Assembly (NCBI GenBank): GCA_050010115.1
Contig: JBEKLQ010000048.1
Span: 1-28,073, forward strand
Direction of reading: 5' to 3'
Origin: JAKACA01 sp050010115
Lineage (GTDB): Bacteria > Actinomycetota > Acidimicrobiia > Acidimicrobiales > Bog-793
Length of the DNA: 28,073 nucleotides
Shown: positions 1 to 7,921 of the stretch, in pieces
Layout of the letters: every line of letters starts with the position of its first letter
How positions within the stretch are numbered: the stretch's first letter is position 1
Translations under genes and position numbers: made by a program
The notes under the pieces: model-generated
The model's input: only the letters and a program-made list of their open reading frames with translations
Told to the model about the DNA's origin: nothing
The model's database searches: none

Positions 1-545
1 GCCCACTCGATTTCCGAGGCGAGGTCGGCTACCGCCCGCCCCGGCGACCCGCTGTGCTGTGGGGCCGCAGGACGGCGGCCCGATCTCGTGCGGCTCAGCT
101 CCGGGCCTGGCGAACGGCGAGCGGCGAGCACCGGGCCGTCGTCGAGCACGTCCAGCAGAATTCGGACCTTCGAACCCAGCACGACAGGGGGTCGTCGGCC
201 CTGTTCGGCCGCTAGGCGCTTCAGCTCGGCGAGTGCCACGCCGTGGAACGTCCCCGCCGTCACGGCTTCGGGGAGTCCCAGCTCACCCAGGCGAGTCCGG
301 AGCTCACCGGCTGCCTTGCGCGTGAAGGTGAGGGCGAGGACACGGGCAGAGGTGGCTGACCCGCTCATCACCCGCCAGGCGATGCGCCTCGTGAGGACGC
401 GGGTCTTCCCTGAGCCTGCTCCGGCGAGCACGCAGAGCGGAGTCGCCACGGTCGTGATGGCTTCGACCTGGTCCGGATCGCACCCGGCCAGCAGATCGCG
501 CTCGAGACGCGTCCATTCGACTCCCGCGTGCGTCTCCATGCCCAC
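1..545 (-). CDS. UvrD/PcrA-like SF1A DNA helicase, N-terminal part (runs off the window)
   Basis: This is the amino end of a leftward UvrD-family 3'-5' DNA helicase; 181 residues are visible and the gene continues beyond base 1. Visible motifs are a Q-motif-like segment (LLAGCDPDQVEAI, residues 18-30), Walker A AGAGSGKT (41-48), motif Ia (ALTFTRKAAGELRTRL, 71-86) and a motif Ib-like AGTFHGVALAEL (97-108). These are ATP-binding and single-strand-tracking elements of helicases used in DNA repair or replication. The GTG at 545 is chosen because a TACGGT -10 element ends exactly 7 bases upstream; ATG at 539 and GTG at 577 are also in frame, with a stop just above 577. The family is clear, but which paralogue (UvrD, PcrA or a fused helicase-nuclease) cannot be told from this fragment. 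Upstream lies the 18-bp repeat array and the divergent hydrolase. Confidence 0.88.
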   Translation of the reverse strand, partial: MGMETHAGVEWTRLERDLLAGCDPDQVEAITTVATPLCVLAGAGSGKTRVLTRRIAWRVMSGSATSARVLALTFTRKAAGELRTRLGELGLPEAVTAGTFHGVALAELKRLAAEQGRRPPVVLGSKVRILLDVLDDGPVLAARRSPGPELSRTRSGRRPAAPQHSGSPGRAVADLASEIEW

Positions 546-552
546 GGTGAGG

Positions 553-558
553 ACCGTA
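553..558 (-). promoter_or_regulatory. -10 element of the helicase gene (leaderless)
   Basis: On the minus strand the hexamer TACGGT is followed by 7 bases (CCTCACC) and the GTG at 545, so transcription would begin at or next to the start codon. The same arrangement recurs before several genes here. Confidence 0.5.
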
Positions 559-570
559 CCGCGAGGCTGT

Positions 571-678
571 GTCACTCATGGCCGGTAGGTCACTCATGAC
601 TGTTTGGTCACTCATGACTCGTGGGTCACTCCTGGCCAGTTGGTCACCGAGGGCGGGCGGGTCACCGATGGCGGCTGG
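571..678. repeat. Six tandem 18-bp repeats in a divergent promoter region
   Basis: Six head-to-tail units begin at 571, 589, 607, 625, 643 and 661, exactly 18 bases apart. Each starts GTCAC; the first three share GTCACTCATG, and the units drift to GTCACTCCTG, GTCACCGAGG and GTCACCGATG to the right. The array fills the space between the divergent -10 elements of the helicase (553-558) and the hydrolase (693-698). An open frame crosses the last units towards the hydrolase, but the hydrolase start is placed after them. The array could bind a regulator or be a simple expansion; no function is visible. Confidence 0.85.
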
Positions 679-692
679 TGCGCTCGTGCCGG

Positions 693-698
693 TATGTT
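693..698 (+). promoter_or_regulatory. -10 element of the hydrolase gene (leaderless)
   Basis: TATGTT is followed by 7 bases and the in-frame GTG at 706. This supports GTG 706 as the start rather than ATG 694, which lies inside the hexamer. Confidence 0.5.
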
Positions 699-705
699 CC
701 ACTCG

Positions 706-1446
706 GTGCTGACCTCGTTTGCCGGCGCGGAGATATTCGGAGAGTCCTATGGAACCGGCACGCCGGGCATCTTGGCCCTGCACGGCTGGCGCCGCGATCA
801 CCGTGATTTCACCGCGACTCTCACGTCGCCTGCCGGGGCGTTGGACTCCATCGCGGTGGACCTTCCCGGTTTCGGCGGGACGCCGGCACCCGAGGAGGTG
901 TGGGGGTCGGCCCGTTATGCCGAGGCGCTGATTCCGGTGCTCGAACACATGCAGCGCCGTGTCGTGGTGATCGGTCACTCGTTCGGTGGGCGCGTGGGCG
1001 TGCACCTCGCGGCGATCGCCCCGGAACGTGTGGCCGGTCTGGTCCTGACGGGTGTGCCACTCTTCCGGACGACGCCGCTTGCCCGCCCGCCATTTCGCTT
1101 CAGGGCGGTTCGCCAGCTTGCCAAGAAGGGCCTCGTCTCCGAGGCGCGGCTGGAGCGCCACCGCCAGCGGTACGGGTCGGCGGACTACAAGGCGGCCACT
1201 GGCGTGATGCGCGGCATCCTGGTGACCGTCCTGGCCGAGGAGTACTCTGACGTGCTGGCCAAGGTCTCCTGCCCGGTGGAGCTCGTCTGGGGGGACGACG
1301 ACACCGAGGCTCCCCTCGCCGTGGCGGAGCGAATCCACGAAGCTGTGCCGAATTCGCATCTCGTCGTGTGCGAGGGTGCCGGCCACCTGACACCGATGAC
1401 CGTGCCTGGTGAGCTGCGAGCTGCCATCGAACGCCTGGGCCCGTGA
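706..1446 (+). CDS. Alpha/beta-fold hydrolase
   Basis: This 246-residue protein is a single-domain alpha/beta hydrolase, probably cytosolic as no signal peptide is seen. The oxyanion HG is at 26-27, the nucleophile elbow GHSFGG puts Ser at 92, the acid lies in WGDDDT (197-199) and the base is His 227 in GAGHL. So the Ser-Asp-His triad is complete and the enzyme should be active, but the family covers esterases, epoxide hydrolases, haloperoxidases and others, and the substrate cannot be named. GTG 706 is chosen from the -10 spacing; ATG 694 would add four residues. Its TGA overlaps the GTG of the Mur-ligase-like gene (GTGA, bases 1443-1446), which implies translational coupling and perhaps a role connected to that pathway. 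Confidence 0.88.
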   Translation: MLTSFAGAEIFGESYGTGTPGILALHGWRRDHRDFTATLTSPAGALDSIAVDLPGFGGTPAPEEVWGSARYAEALIPVLEHMQRRVVVIGHSFGGRVGVHLAAIAPERVAGLVLTGVPLFRTTPLARPPFRFRAVRQLAKKGLVSEARLERHRQRYGSADYKAATGVMRGILVTVLAEEYSDVLAKVSCPVELVWGDDDTEAPLAVAERIHEAVPNSHLVVCEGAGHLTPMTVPGELRAAIERLGP

Positions 1447-2996
1447 CGGCGCTGGAGACCGTGAGCCTCGCTGTCGCGCTCGCAGCGATCGGCGTGGCCT
1501 CCGTGCGCTGGCTGCGTGTGGCGCAACGGGAGCACTACCTGCCCGGCTCCGTCAGCCGATTCGCGTGGCGGTGGTGGCGGCGCACGCCGCTCGATCTCAC
1601 CCTCTTCGTGCTCGGCGTCGCCGGTACGGTGGTTTCCGGGTGGGTACCGGTAGTGGCGGTTGTGCCTGCCGTGGTCGCAAGTGCGGCTCCCCTCCATTTC
1701 GGCATCCGGGGCAGGACATCGCGCCTCAAGTGGACTCGGCGGCTCACGACACTGGCGACGGTGCTGGGAGCCCTCGAAGCCCTCGCTGTCGCCCTCGCTG
1801 CGGTCGTGGGTGGTCCTGCGGCCGCCGTAGTGGCTGCTGCGGCGCTGACGCTCAGCTCGCCGCTGGTTGCCGATCTGGCGTTGTCGATCACACGGCCGGT
1901 AGAGGATGCCCTGGCTGGGAAGTACGTGACCCAGGCGACAGCTCGGCTGCAGCGTGTCCGGCCGGTCATCGTGGCGGTGACCGGTTCGTACGGCAAGACG
2001 ACGACGAAGGGCTACGTCGCCCACCTGGTGGGAGCAGAGCGGGACACCCTGGCAAGCCCGGCCAGCTTCAACAACCGCGCCGGGCTCGCCCGCACGGTGA
2101 ACGAGTACGTCGGCCCCGCGACCGAGGTGCTCGTCGCGGAGATGGGTACCTACGGCACAGGTGAGATCGCAGCCCTCTGCTCGTGGATGACTCCGGAGAT
2201 CGCCGTGATCACGGCGATCGGACCGGCGCACCTCGAGCGCTTCAAGAGCCTCGAGCGGACGCTGGCAGCGAAGGCGGAGATCACCGAGCGTGCCGGCGTC
2301 ACCGTATTGAACGTCGACGACGAGCGCTTGCGGCGGCTCGCTGAGGCACTCGAGGGGGCAGGTAAGCGGGTCGTACGTGCCTCCGGGGTCCATCCCGACG
2401 CCGACGTCGCCGTCCTCGCCGTGCCCGACGGGATCGAGCTCCGGATCGCTGGGCGGCGCGTCGGCAAGGCGGTCACGGGCAGCGCTTCCCGGCCCACGGC
2501 GCTGTCCAACGCAGCGTGTGCGGTCGCGGTGGCTCTCGAGCTCCACATGGGGCCGGAGAGGCTGTTGGCGCGTCTTGCCACGCTCCCGGTCCCGCCAAAC
2601 CGGTTGCAGCGCTACGTCGCCGAGGGTGGGTACGTCGTGCTGGACGACACGTTCAACTCGAACCCGACCGGCGCGAGGCTGGCGCTGGCTCGACTGGGGG
2701 CGGAGGCGACGCAGGGCCGGCGCGTGCTCGTGACACCCGGGATGGTCGAGCTCGGCAACTGCCAGTTCGACCAGAACGCAGCCCTGGCCGAGGACGCCGC
2801 TGCAGTTGTCTCAGACATGGTGGTTGTAGCCCGCACGAATCGCCGGGCGCTGGCTGCCGGCGCCAACCGCGCGGTCTCGCCCGCTGCCGTCGTCCTCGTC
2901 GACCGCCTCGACCAAGCCGTGGCATGGGTCCGGGGGCATCTCGGGCCCGGGGACGCCGTGCTTTACGAGAACGATCTGCCCGATCACTTTCCGTGA
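1443..2996 (+). CDS. Membrane-anchored Mur ligase (MurF-like)
   Basis: This 517-residue protein has a hydrophobic amino part (about 1-150) with some four or five predicted membrane segments, near 3-23, 50-80 (two) and 101-140, followed by a Mur ligase catalytic core. The core shows the P-loop VTGSYGKTTTKG (179-190), SFNNRAGL (209-215), AEMGTYGTGEI, a Lys in AKAEI (about 276-280) where MurF carries its carbamylated Lys, the ITAIGPAHLERF segment (256-267), and DDTFNSNPTG (401-410) in the carboxyl domain. Ordinary MurF begins with a soluble UDP-sugar-binding domain; here the membrane segments replace it, so the acceptor is probably lipid-linked or otherwise unusual. That is inference. It overlaps the hydrolase by 4 bp and precedes the Ddl-like gene by 90 bp. 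MurF-type amino-acid or dipeptide ligation is the best guess, not proven. Confidence 0.85.
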   Translation: MTALETVSLAVALAAIGVASVRWLRVAQREHYLPGSVSRFAWRWWRRTPLDLTLFVLGVAGTVVSGWVPVVAVVPAVVASAAPLHFGIRGRTSRLKWTRRLTTLATVLGALEALAVALAAVVGGPAAAVVAAAALTLSSPLVADLALSITRPVEDALAGKYVTQATARLQRVRPVIVAVTGSYGKTTTKGYVAHLVGAERDTLASPASFNNRAGLARTVNEYVGPATEVLVAEMGTYGTGEIAALCSWMTPEIAVITAIGPAHLERFKSLERTLAAKAEITERAGVTVLNVDDERLRRLAEALEGAGKRVVRASGVHPDADVAVLAVPDGIELRIAGRRVGKAVTGSASRPTALSNAACAVAVALELHMGPERLLARLATLPVPPNRLQRYVAEGGYVVLDDTFNSNPTGARLALARLGAEATQGRRVLVTPGMVELGNCQFDQNAALAEDAAAVVSDMVVVARTNRRALAAGANRAVSPAAVVLVDRLDQAVAWVRGHLGPGDAVLYENDLPDHFP

Positions 2997-3070
2997 TGTC
3001 ACGCCCAGTTCTCTCTTCGAAACCGCTGGCCTTACGCCTGTCGATTCAAGGCTCGGTCTCGGCCTACCGC

Positions 3071-3076
3071 TAGAGT
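3071..3076 (+). promoter_or_regulatory. Candidate -10 element of the ddl-like gene
   Basis: TAGAGT lies 10 bases before ATG 3087, in the 90-bp gap after the Mur-ligase-like gene. A leader of only about three bases is expected. No convincing -35 is seen. Confidence 0.4.
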
Positions 3077-3086
3077 GTGGGCCGCG

Positions 3087-4298
3087 ATGAGTTTGATCAA
3101 GGGCCGGGGGCTCACGTTCGATGAGCGCGGCGCGCTTGGGATCACGGGAGCCGTTGGATTGCGCTCGGGCGGCGCGCTCGCGCGCGTTGCAGTCGTGTTC
3201 GGCGGTCCTTCCCCTGAGCACGACGTGTCGATCCTGACCGGTCTCCAAGCTGTCCGCGGGTTCAACAACGTCCCGAACATCGGCGAACTGCATTCGCTCT
3301 ACTGGTCCAAGACAGGGGAGTGGTTCGAGGTCCCGACGAACCTCGAGGCGTCCGCCTTCATCCAGGGACAACCGCCCAACGCCGTGCCGTTGAAGCTGGT
3401 GGCGGGAGCGGGTGGGGGTTTCATAGCGACGAAAAGCGGACGGTTCGGGTCCAAGGAGCAGTTACTCGAGATCGACTGCGTGCTCGTATGCTGCCACGGC
3501 GGCCCCGGTGAGGATGGCTCGCTGCAGAGCGTGTTCGACCTGATCGGCTTGCCGTACACCGGTCCCAACGCGGCCGGCGCCATGATCGGCATGGACAAGC
3601 TCGTCTTCAGCGCGCTGGCAGCATCGGCGTGGTTGCAGATGCTGCCTCGCGTACCGCTCTCGGAGGCGGTCCCGCCACCGGGCTTCCCTGGCCCGTACAT
3701 CGTGAAGCCTCGCTACGGGGGATCGTCCATCGGCGTCGAGGTCGTGGCCGATTACGAGACGGCTCGCGCCCGTCTGCGTGTGAACCCGCACCTTCGCCGC
3801 GGTGCCGTGCTCGAGCCGTATCAGCCCGAACTGTTCGACTTGCAGGTCGCCGTCAGGATGTGGCCCGACATCCAGATGTCGGCCATCGAGAAGCCGCTGC
3901 GCACCCGCGCCGGCGGAGAGATCCTGGCGTACTCGGACAAGTACGTCGGCCCCGAGGGGATGGCGGCGGCGCCACGAGAGCTGCCGGCGCGGATCGCGCC
4001 GGATTTGGAGCGTCAGATCCGGACGGTCGCTCCTGAGGTCGCTCAACTGGTAGGCGTCCGAGGCGTCGCCCGGATCGACTTCCTGTCCGATGGCGACGGG
4101 CTCTACGTGAACGAGGTGAACACGATCCCGGGATCGCTCGCCCGGTACCTATGGATCGATCCACCGGTTTCGTTCGCCAAGCTGCTGCTGGACCTGCTAG
4201 GGGAGTCGATCGCGAGGCCGTCGATCAGCTTCTCCGTGGCAGGAGCCGATGGGTCGGTCCTGCGAGCCGCGGGCACCATCAGCGGCAAGCTCGGCTGA
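3087..4298 (+). CDS. D-alanine--D-alanine ligase-like ATP-grasp enzyme
   Basis: This 403-residue protein belongs to the Ddl family, which joins two D-amino (or hydroxy) acids with ATP in the cytosol to supply MurF. Visible motifs are GGPSPEHDVS (39-48), CHGGPGEDGS (136-145), the ATP-grasp loop KPRYGGSSIGV (207-217), RIDFLSDGDGLYVNEVNT (329-346) and PGS at 348-350. Two places differ from typical Ddl: GEDGxxQG reads GEDGSLQS, and after NTxPG the usual serine-containing stretch is replaced by SLARYLW. A 33-residue amino extension precedes the first conserved strand. Substrate specificity may therefore differ from D-Ala-D-Ala. ATG 3087 is chosen for its position after the -10 element; GTG 3075 is also in frame. 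It follows the MurF-like gene, its natural pathway partner. Confidence 0.85.
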   Translation: MSLIKGRGLTFDERGALGITGAVGLRSGGALARVAVVFGGPSPEHDVSILTGLQAVRGFNNVPNIGELHSLYWSKTGEWFEVPTNLEASAFIQGQPPNAVPLKLVAGAGGGFIATKSGRFGSKEQLLEIDCVLVCCHGGPGEDGSLQSVFDLIGLPYTGPNAAGAMIGMDKLVFSALAASAWLQMLPRVPLSEAVPPPGFPGPYIVKPRYGGSSIGVEVVADYETARARLRVNPHLRRGAVLEPYQPELFDLQVAVRMWPDIQMSAIEKPLRTRAGGEILAYSDKYVGPEGMAAAPRELPARIAPDLERQIRTVAPEVAQLVGVRGVARIDFLSDGDGLYVNEVNTIPGSLARYLWIDPPVSFAKLLLDLLGESIARPSISFSVAGADGSVLRAAGTISGKLG

Positions 4299-4330
4299 GC
4301 TCCGGACCGCCGGCTCGATCGGCACGGTCG

Positions 4331-5191
4331 ATGGCCTTCCCCCGCAAGCTCCTCGGTCCCGGAGAGGAGATCGTCCTCGAATCCCAACCCAACTGGTCGA
4401 TCCTCGTGCCGCGAACGCTCGTGTTCCTGGCTGTCGTGGCGGCCAGCGTCGCCATCCTGGTCGAATGGACGTCCGCCCCGCTCTGGGTCGGCTACGTGCT
4501 GCTCGGGATCGGCGCGGTGGCGTTGCTCTGGCTGCTCGCCAAGGTCATCACCTGGCGGTCCACCTCGCTCGTGCTCACCACGACCCGAGTCGTGTACCGG
4601 ACGGGCGTGATGCGTCGCCTCGGCCGCGAGATCCCGCTCGACCGAATCCAGGACGTGACGTACATCCAGAGCATCTTCGAGCGCCTGCTCGGGGCGGGCA
4701 GCTTAAGGATCGAGTCGGCCGGCGCGAGCGGCGATGAGCCCTTTCCCGACATCCGCCAGCCGGCGGTGGTGCAGTCGTTGATCAACCGGCTGCTGACGCA
4801 ATCGCCGGGGCCGTACGGTGGCGGGCTCGGGGGCGGGGGGCACGCCGGCCACCAGACGCCTCAGCCTCAGTACCAGCAACCGCCGCCGCAGCAGTACGCG
4901 CCACCACAGTCGCAGTATCAGGCACCGCAGTCGCAGTACGCGCCACCGCAGCAGCAGCCTCCGGCGTACCCACCTCCTCAGGCGCCCCCCCAGTACGCGC
5001 CGCAGCAGTACGCACCACCGCAGCCGAAGTACGGAGCGCCCCAGCCGCCGGATGCCGCGGGTCGACAAGGACTGGATTTGCAGTCGGAGTCCCAGAGCGA
5101 GCAGCTTGCCCGTCTCGCCGATCTCCACCGGCTCGGTGTCATCACGGACGCCGAGTTCGAGCAGAAGCGTCGGGAGATCGCCGGCCAGTAG
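4331..5191 (+). CDS. PH-domain membrane protein with Pro/Gln/Tyr-rich linker and SHOCT tail
   Basis: This 286-residue protein has two membrane segments (about 25-43 and 51-71), a bacterial PH-like (bPH2/YdbS-type) domain (about 75-155; TSLVLTTTRVVYRTG and IPLDRIQDV are typical), a low-complexity linker rich in QYAPPQ repeats (about 160-245), and a SHOCT motif at the end (LADLHRLGVITDAEFEQKR, 262-280). SHOCT domains are short oligomerisation-type helices in actinobacterial and other membrane proteins. The function is unknown; a membrane scaffold or envelope-stress role is possible but not shown. The longer open frame upstream to 4151 overlaps ddl and is rejected because homologous sequence starts at MAFPRKLLGPGEE. 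It lies 32 bp after the ddl-like gene and may share its transcript. Confidence 0.85.
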   Translation: MAFPRKLLGPGEEIVLESQPNWSILVPRTLVFLAVVAASVAILVEWTSAPLWVGYVLLGIGAVALLWLLAKVITWRSTSLVLTTTRVVYRTGVMRRLGREIPLDRIQDVTYIQSIFERLLGAGSLRIESAGASGDEPFPDIRQPAVVQSLINRLLTQSPGPYGGGLGGGGHAGHQTPQPQYQQPPPQQYAPPQSQYQAPQSQYAPPQQQPPAYPPPQAPPQYAPQQYAPPQPKYGAPQPPDAAGRQGLDLQSESQSEQLARLADLHRLGVITDAEFEQKRREIAGQ

Positions 5192-5222
5192 TCAGCCCTT
5201 GGCGCCGGACGACCGCGGCGCT

Positions 5223-5248
5223 CCCGGTCGGGCCGAGCCTCGACCGGG
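5223..5248. terminator. Hairpin between convergent genes
   Basis: CCCGGTCG (5223-5230) and CGACCGGG (5241-5248) form a perfect 8-bp stem with a 10-base loop, midway between the convergent PH-protein and galactokinase genes. There is no U-run, so it would be a weak or Rho-assisted, possibly two-way terminator. Confidence 0.5.
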
Positions 5249-5262
5249 CGATCCGGCTCGAC

Positions 5263-6342
5263 CTACTCCCGTCGGAGCGCCGGCCCAGCGGACCGGGCGA
5301 TCCAGGCATCGACGCCCCGGATCGGCAGCCGGACCATCCCTCGTTCGGCGAGGGCGACCACGCACCCACCAAAGCCTGCTCCGGTCATCCTTGCCCCGAG
5401 TACTCCCCGCATCGCCTGCAGCCGGCTTACGAGCTCGTCGAGCTCCGGGATGGACACCTCGTAATCCATCGTGAGGCTTGCATGGCTATCGCTCATGATC
5501 TTTCCAGCCGCGCACCCATCTTTCCGATCGAGGGCTGACACGAACTGCCGCACCCTCGCGTTCTCAGTCACGACGTGCCGGGCGCGACGCCGAAGCGTCG
5601 GGTCCGCGAGCCGGTCAACCTCCCAGGGCGTCGCCGAACGGAGCGGCCCGATCAGGCGCTCGGCCGCCTCGCACTCCGCTCGACGTTCAGCGTACGCAGA
5701 GGTGGTGAGCGTCCGCGCAACTCCGCAATGGGCGATGAGGATCTCGAGACCGTCGGGTATCGGGACTGGCCGAGCGTCGAAGGTCGCGCAGTCCAGCAAG
5801 AGCGCGTGCCCTGGCTGGGCGAGCGTGATCGCCAGCTGGTCCAGGATCCCGCTCCGAACACCGGAGGCCGCCTGCTCGGCCTGCTGGCAAAGTCGTGCCA
5901 GAGTAACCCCATCGCCTTCGTAACCGAGCGCGAGCGCGACCGCGATCTCGAGAGAGGCGCTCGACGACAGGCCGCCTCCGACCGGCAGCGTGGTCGAGAT
6001 CATGCCCTTGCCGCCGTAGCGGGGGTGCATGACCGACACGACGGCTCCGACGTGTCTAGCCCACTCGGGCAGGAGCATGCCGAGATCCCATGGGTCCGAC
6101 GCCATGTGGACAGGGACTCGCGCTGTCTCGGGCTCGATCGACGAGGACAGCTCGATCATCGCAGCAGTGGCGTCGGGATGGAACACGACCTCGGTGCCGA
6201 GGTTGATCGCCATGGGGACGGCGAGGCCACCGGTGTAGTCGGTGTGGTCGCCGATCAGATTGACCCGACCTGGCGCGAACGCGGTGACGGCCTCGAGCGG
6301 ACCGTCAGGCGGCGAGTCCCACTCAGGCTGTGGCGCGCCCAT
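5263..6342 (-). CDS. galK: Galactokinase (GHMP kinase)
   Basis: This 359-residue cytosolic enzyme should phosphorylate galactose to galactose-1-phosphate, the first step of the Leloir pathway. The galactokinase signature GRVNLIGDHTDYTGG (25-39), the GHMP ATP loop PVGGGLSSSAS (120-130), the catalytic Asp in GVRSGILDQ (D168) and the third motif TGAGFGGC (320-327) are all present. Typical galactokinases carry GEHTDYN; here GDHTDYT replaces it, a mild change. The ATG follows a GGAGGT ribosome site by 10 bases, and only 8 bases separate it from the upstream GH1 gene, so the two form an operon. No galT, galE or transporter is visible in the window. The assignment is firm for the family and good for the substrate. 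Confidence 0.9.
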   Translation of the reverse strand: MGAPQPEWDSPPDGPLEAVTAFAPGRVNLIGDHTDYTGGLAVPMAINLGTEVVFHPDATAAMIELSSSIEPETARVPVHMASDPWDLGMLLPEWARHVGAVVSVMHPRYGGKGMISTTLPVGGGLSSSASLEIAVALALGYEGDGVTLARLCQQAEQAASGVRSGILDQLAITLAQPGHALLLDCATFDARPVPIPDGLEILIAHCGVARTLTTSAYAERRAECEAAERLIGPLRSATPWEVDRLADPTLRRRARHVVTENARVRQFVSALDRKDGCAAGKIMSDSHASLTMDYEVSIPELDELVSRLQAMRGVLGARMTGAGFGGCVVALAERGMVRLPIRGVDAWIARSAGPALRRE

Positions 6343-6350
6343 CTCGCTTG

Positions 6351-7811
6351 CTACCTCCCGTCCTTAGATGGGACGTCGAGCACGGAGGCGTCGGCGGCTC
6401 GCAGCCCCTCGATGATGCGCCGGTACTCATCGGCCGAATTCTGGCCCATCGAATCACGCTCGTTCCATCTGCAACCGCGCTCCCGGTCGATCCCGTACAG
6501 CCCAAAACGTGGCTCGTAACTGCCCCACTCATAGTTATCGGCCAAACACCAGTGCCAATAACCAGAAATCGGTACTCCGGAGGAGATCGAGGCCACCACG
6601 GCGGCCAGGTTCTCCCTCAAGTAGCGCGGACGGTCCCACCCATCGCGCCGGGCGAAGGCTCGCCCGCGGCGCACCCGGTTGCAGAGTCCGTTCTCCACGA
6701 TCCACAGGTCGACGCCTTCTTCGGTGTTGCCGGCGCAGTAGGCGGAGAGCCCGGGCGGGTTCGGAGGGTCGTCCCAGAGCGGTCGCTGCGGGAATGGCCA
6801 ACGCCCCCCGGAGGTCGCCGAGAACGGTGGTTGGAAATGGCCGGCCGTCTCCGGGTCGTAGTAGTCGAGCTGGGTCACATCCAGCGTGCGCTCGTGGGCG
6901 CTGGCATAGACCGCCTCGATCGTTCTCGGGAAGACCCGTACCGGGTCGACCAGCTGGCTCGCCAGCCGGCGGAGAGCGTCCTCGCCAGCCGGCCATCGGC
7001 GGGTGCTGCCGCCCGGTCGCGGGACCCCCGTCCCCGCCGGGCTCGCGTACCACTGGGTGCGGCACTTCTCGAGGTGAGCCTGCAAATCCTCGCGGGCGAC
7101 ACCTCGAGAGCGCGCCAGTAAGAGGTCACTGCCCAGCCGGTCCAGCTCGTAGATCGAGAAGCTGCAGTTGTTCGTACTGACGATCGAGCCCGGCTGGGTC
7201 CGCTTGATCCGGTCGTACGCGAGGACGTGGCCGGCCAGCAGGTGATCCGCAGCCTTGAGGGCCGTCGGGCCGTCGAAGCGGCGTCCCGGGGGGAAGGCGC
7301 CGAGAAAGAAACCCATCAATGCCAAGATGTTGATCTCGTTCAGCGTGACCCAGTCGTGGCACTCGCCTGACAAACGGCTGACGGCCTCGCCGGCCCACTC
7401 GGCATAGCGCTCGGGGGAGTCCGACCGGGTCCAGAAGTCCACGCCCAGCCACGCCGGGTGCGTGAAGTGCAGGAGCGTGACGAGGGGCTGCATCCCGCGC
7501 AGGCGGCAGCCGGCGAGGATGGCGCGGTAGCGCTTGAACGCCGCGTCGTCGAACTCGCCCCCGCCGACCTCGCACCGGGCCCATTCGATCGACAGCCGGA
7601 ACGAGTCGACTCCGAGAGCGGCCGCCCGATCGAGATGATGGTCGTACTGGTTCCAGAAGTCGAGCGCTATGCCTGACGGCTCGACCCGACCCTCGGCTTC
7701 CCATGCGTACCAGTTGTTGCGCGGCTCGCCCGGGCCGTTGAATCCGCCTTCGGTTTGAAACCCTGCCGTGGCAACGCCGAAGCGAAACCCTTCGCCGAGC
7801 AGTGCGTTCAC
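6351..7811 (-). CDS. Family GH1 beta-glycosidase
   Basis: This 486-residue protein (from GTG 7811) is a glycoside hydrolase family 1 enzyme with a retaining mechanism. It shows FRFGVATAGFQTEGGF near the start, the acid/base Glu 159 in WVTLNE, the nucleophile Glu 373 in IVENG, and the late signature GYWHWCLADNYEWG (417-430) followed by RFGLYGID. The usual TxNEP reads TLNEI. It lacks a signal peptide, so it should act on imported disaccharides; since galactokinase follows 8 bases downstream, beta-galactosidase activity on lactose-like substrates is a sensible guess, while beta-glucosidase remains possible. GTG 7811 is chosen because GH1 proteins begin a few residues before the FGVAT strand; ATG 7928 would add 39 residues that look unlike the family. 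Confidence 0.87.
   Translation of the reverse strand: MNALLGEGFRFGVATAGFQTEGGFNGPGEPRNNWYAWEAEGRVEPSGIALDFWNQYDHHLDRAAALGVDSFRLSIEWARCEVGGGEFDDAAFKRYRAILAGCRLRGMQPLVTLLHFTHPAWLGVDFWTRSDSPERYAEWAGEAVSRLSGECHDWVTLNEINILALMGFFLGAFPPGRRFDGPTALKAADHLLAGHVLAYDRIKRTQPGSIVSTNNCSFSIYELDRLGSDLLLARSRGVAREDLQAHLEKCRTQWYASPAGTGVPRPGGSTRRWPAGEDALRRLASQLVDPVRVFPRTIEAVYASAHERTLDVTQLDYYDPETAGHFQPPFSATSGGRWPFPQRPLWDDPPNPPGLSAYCAGNTEEGVDLWIVENGLCNRVRRGRAFARRDGWDRPRYLRENLAAVVASISSGVPISGYWHWCLADNYEWGSYEPRFGLYGIDRERGCRWNERDSMGQNSADEYRRIIEGLRAADASVLDVPSKDGR
6353..6358 (-). promoter_or_regulatory. Ribosome binding site of galK
   Basis: GGAGGT on the minus strand is 10 bases from the galK ATG and overlaps the stop codon of the GH1 gene, so galK translation is probably coupled to that gene. 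It is one of the few clear Shine-Dalgarno sites in the window. Confidence 0.7.
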
Positions 7812-7921
7812 CGGTACATGCTGCCACGGCGCCCCTCGTTCCTCGCGGAGCCTTCCGTTGCCCCAGTCCACCGGCCGCCGATCGGCTTGACCGAATCGGC
7901 CGATCGGGGAAGCATTCCGAG

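Noticed and set aside
571..678. CRISPR-like array
   Set aside because: Units are contiguous with no unique spacers, and no cas gene is near.
304..1386. 360-codon minus-strand frame
   Set aside because: It runs antisense through the hydrolase and across the helicase start in another frame; it has no recognisable motif and its MSD repeats come from the 18-bp array.
1185..2546. 453-codon minus-strand frame
   Set aside because: Antisense to the hydrolase and Mur ligase, Arg/Pro/His-rich, with no domain; a shadow due to high GC.
4151..4330. 60-residue amino extension of the PH-domain protein
   Set aside because: It overlaps the end of the ddl-like gene and has no family resemblance.
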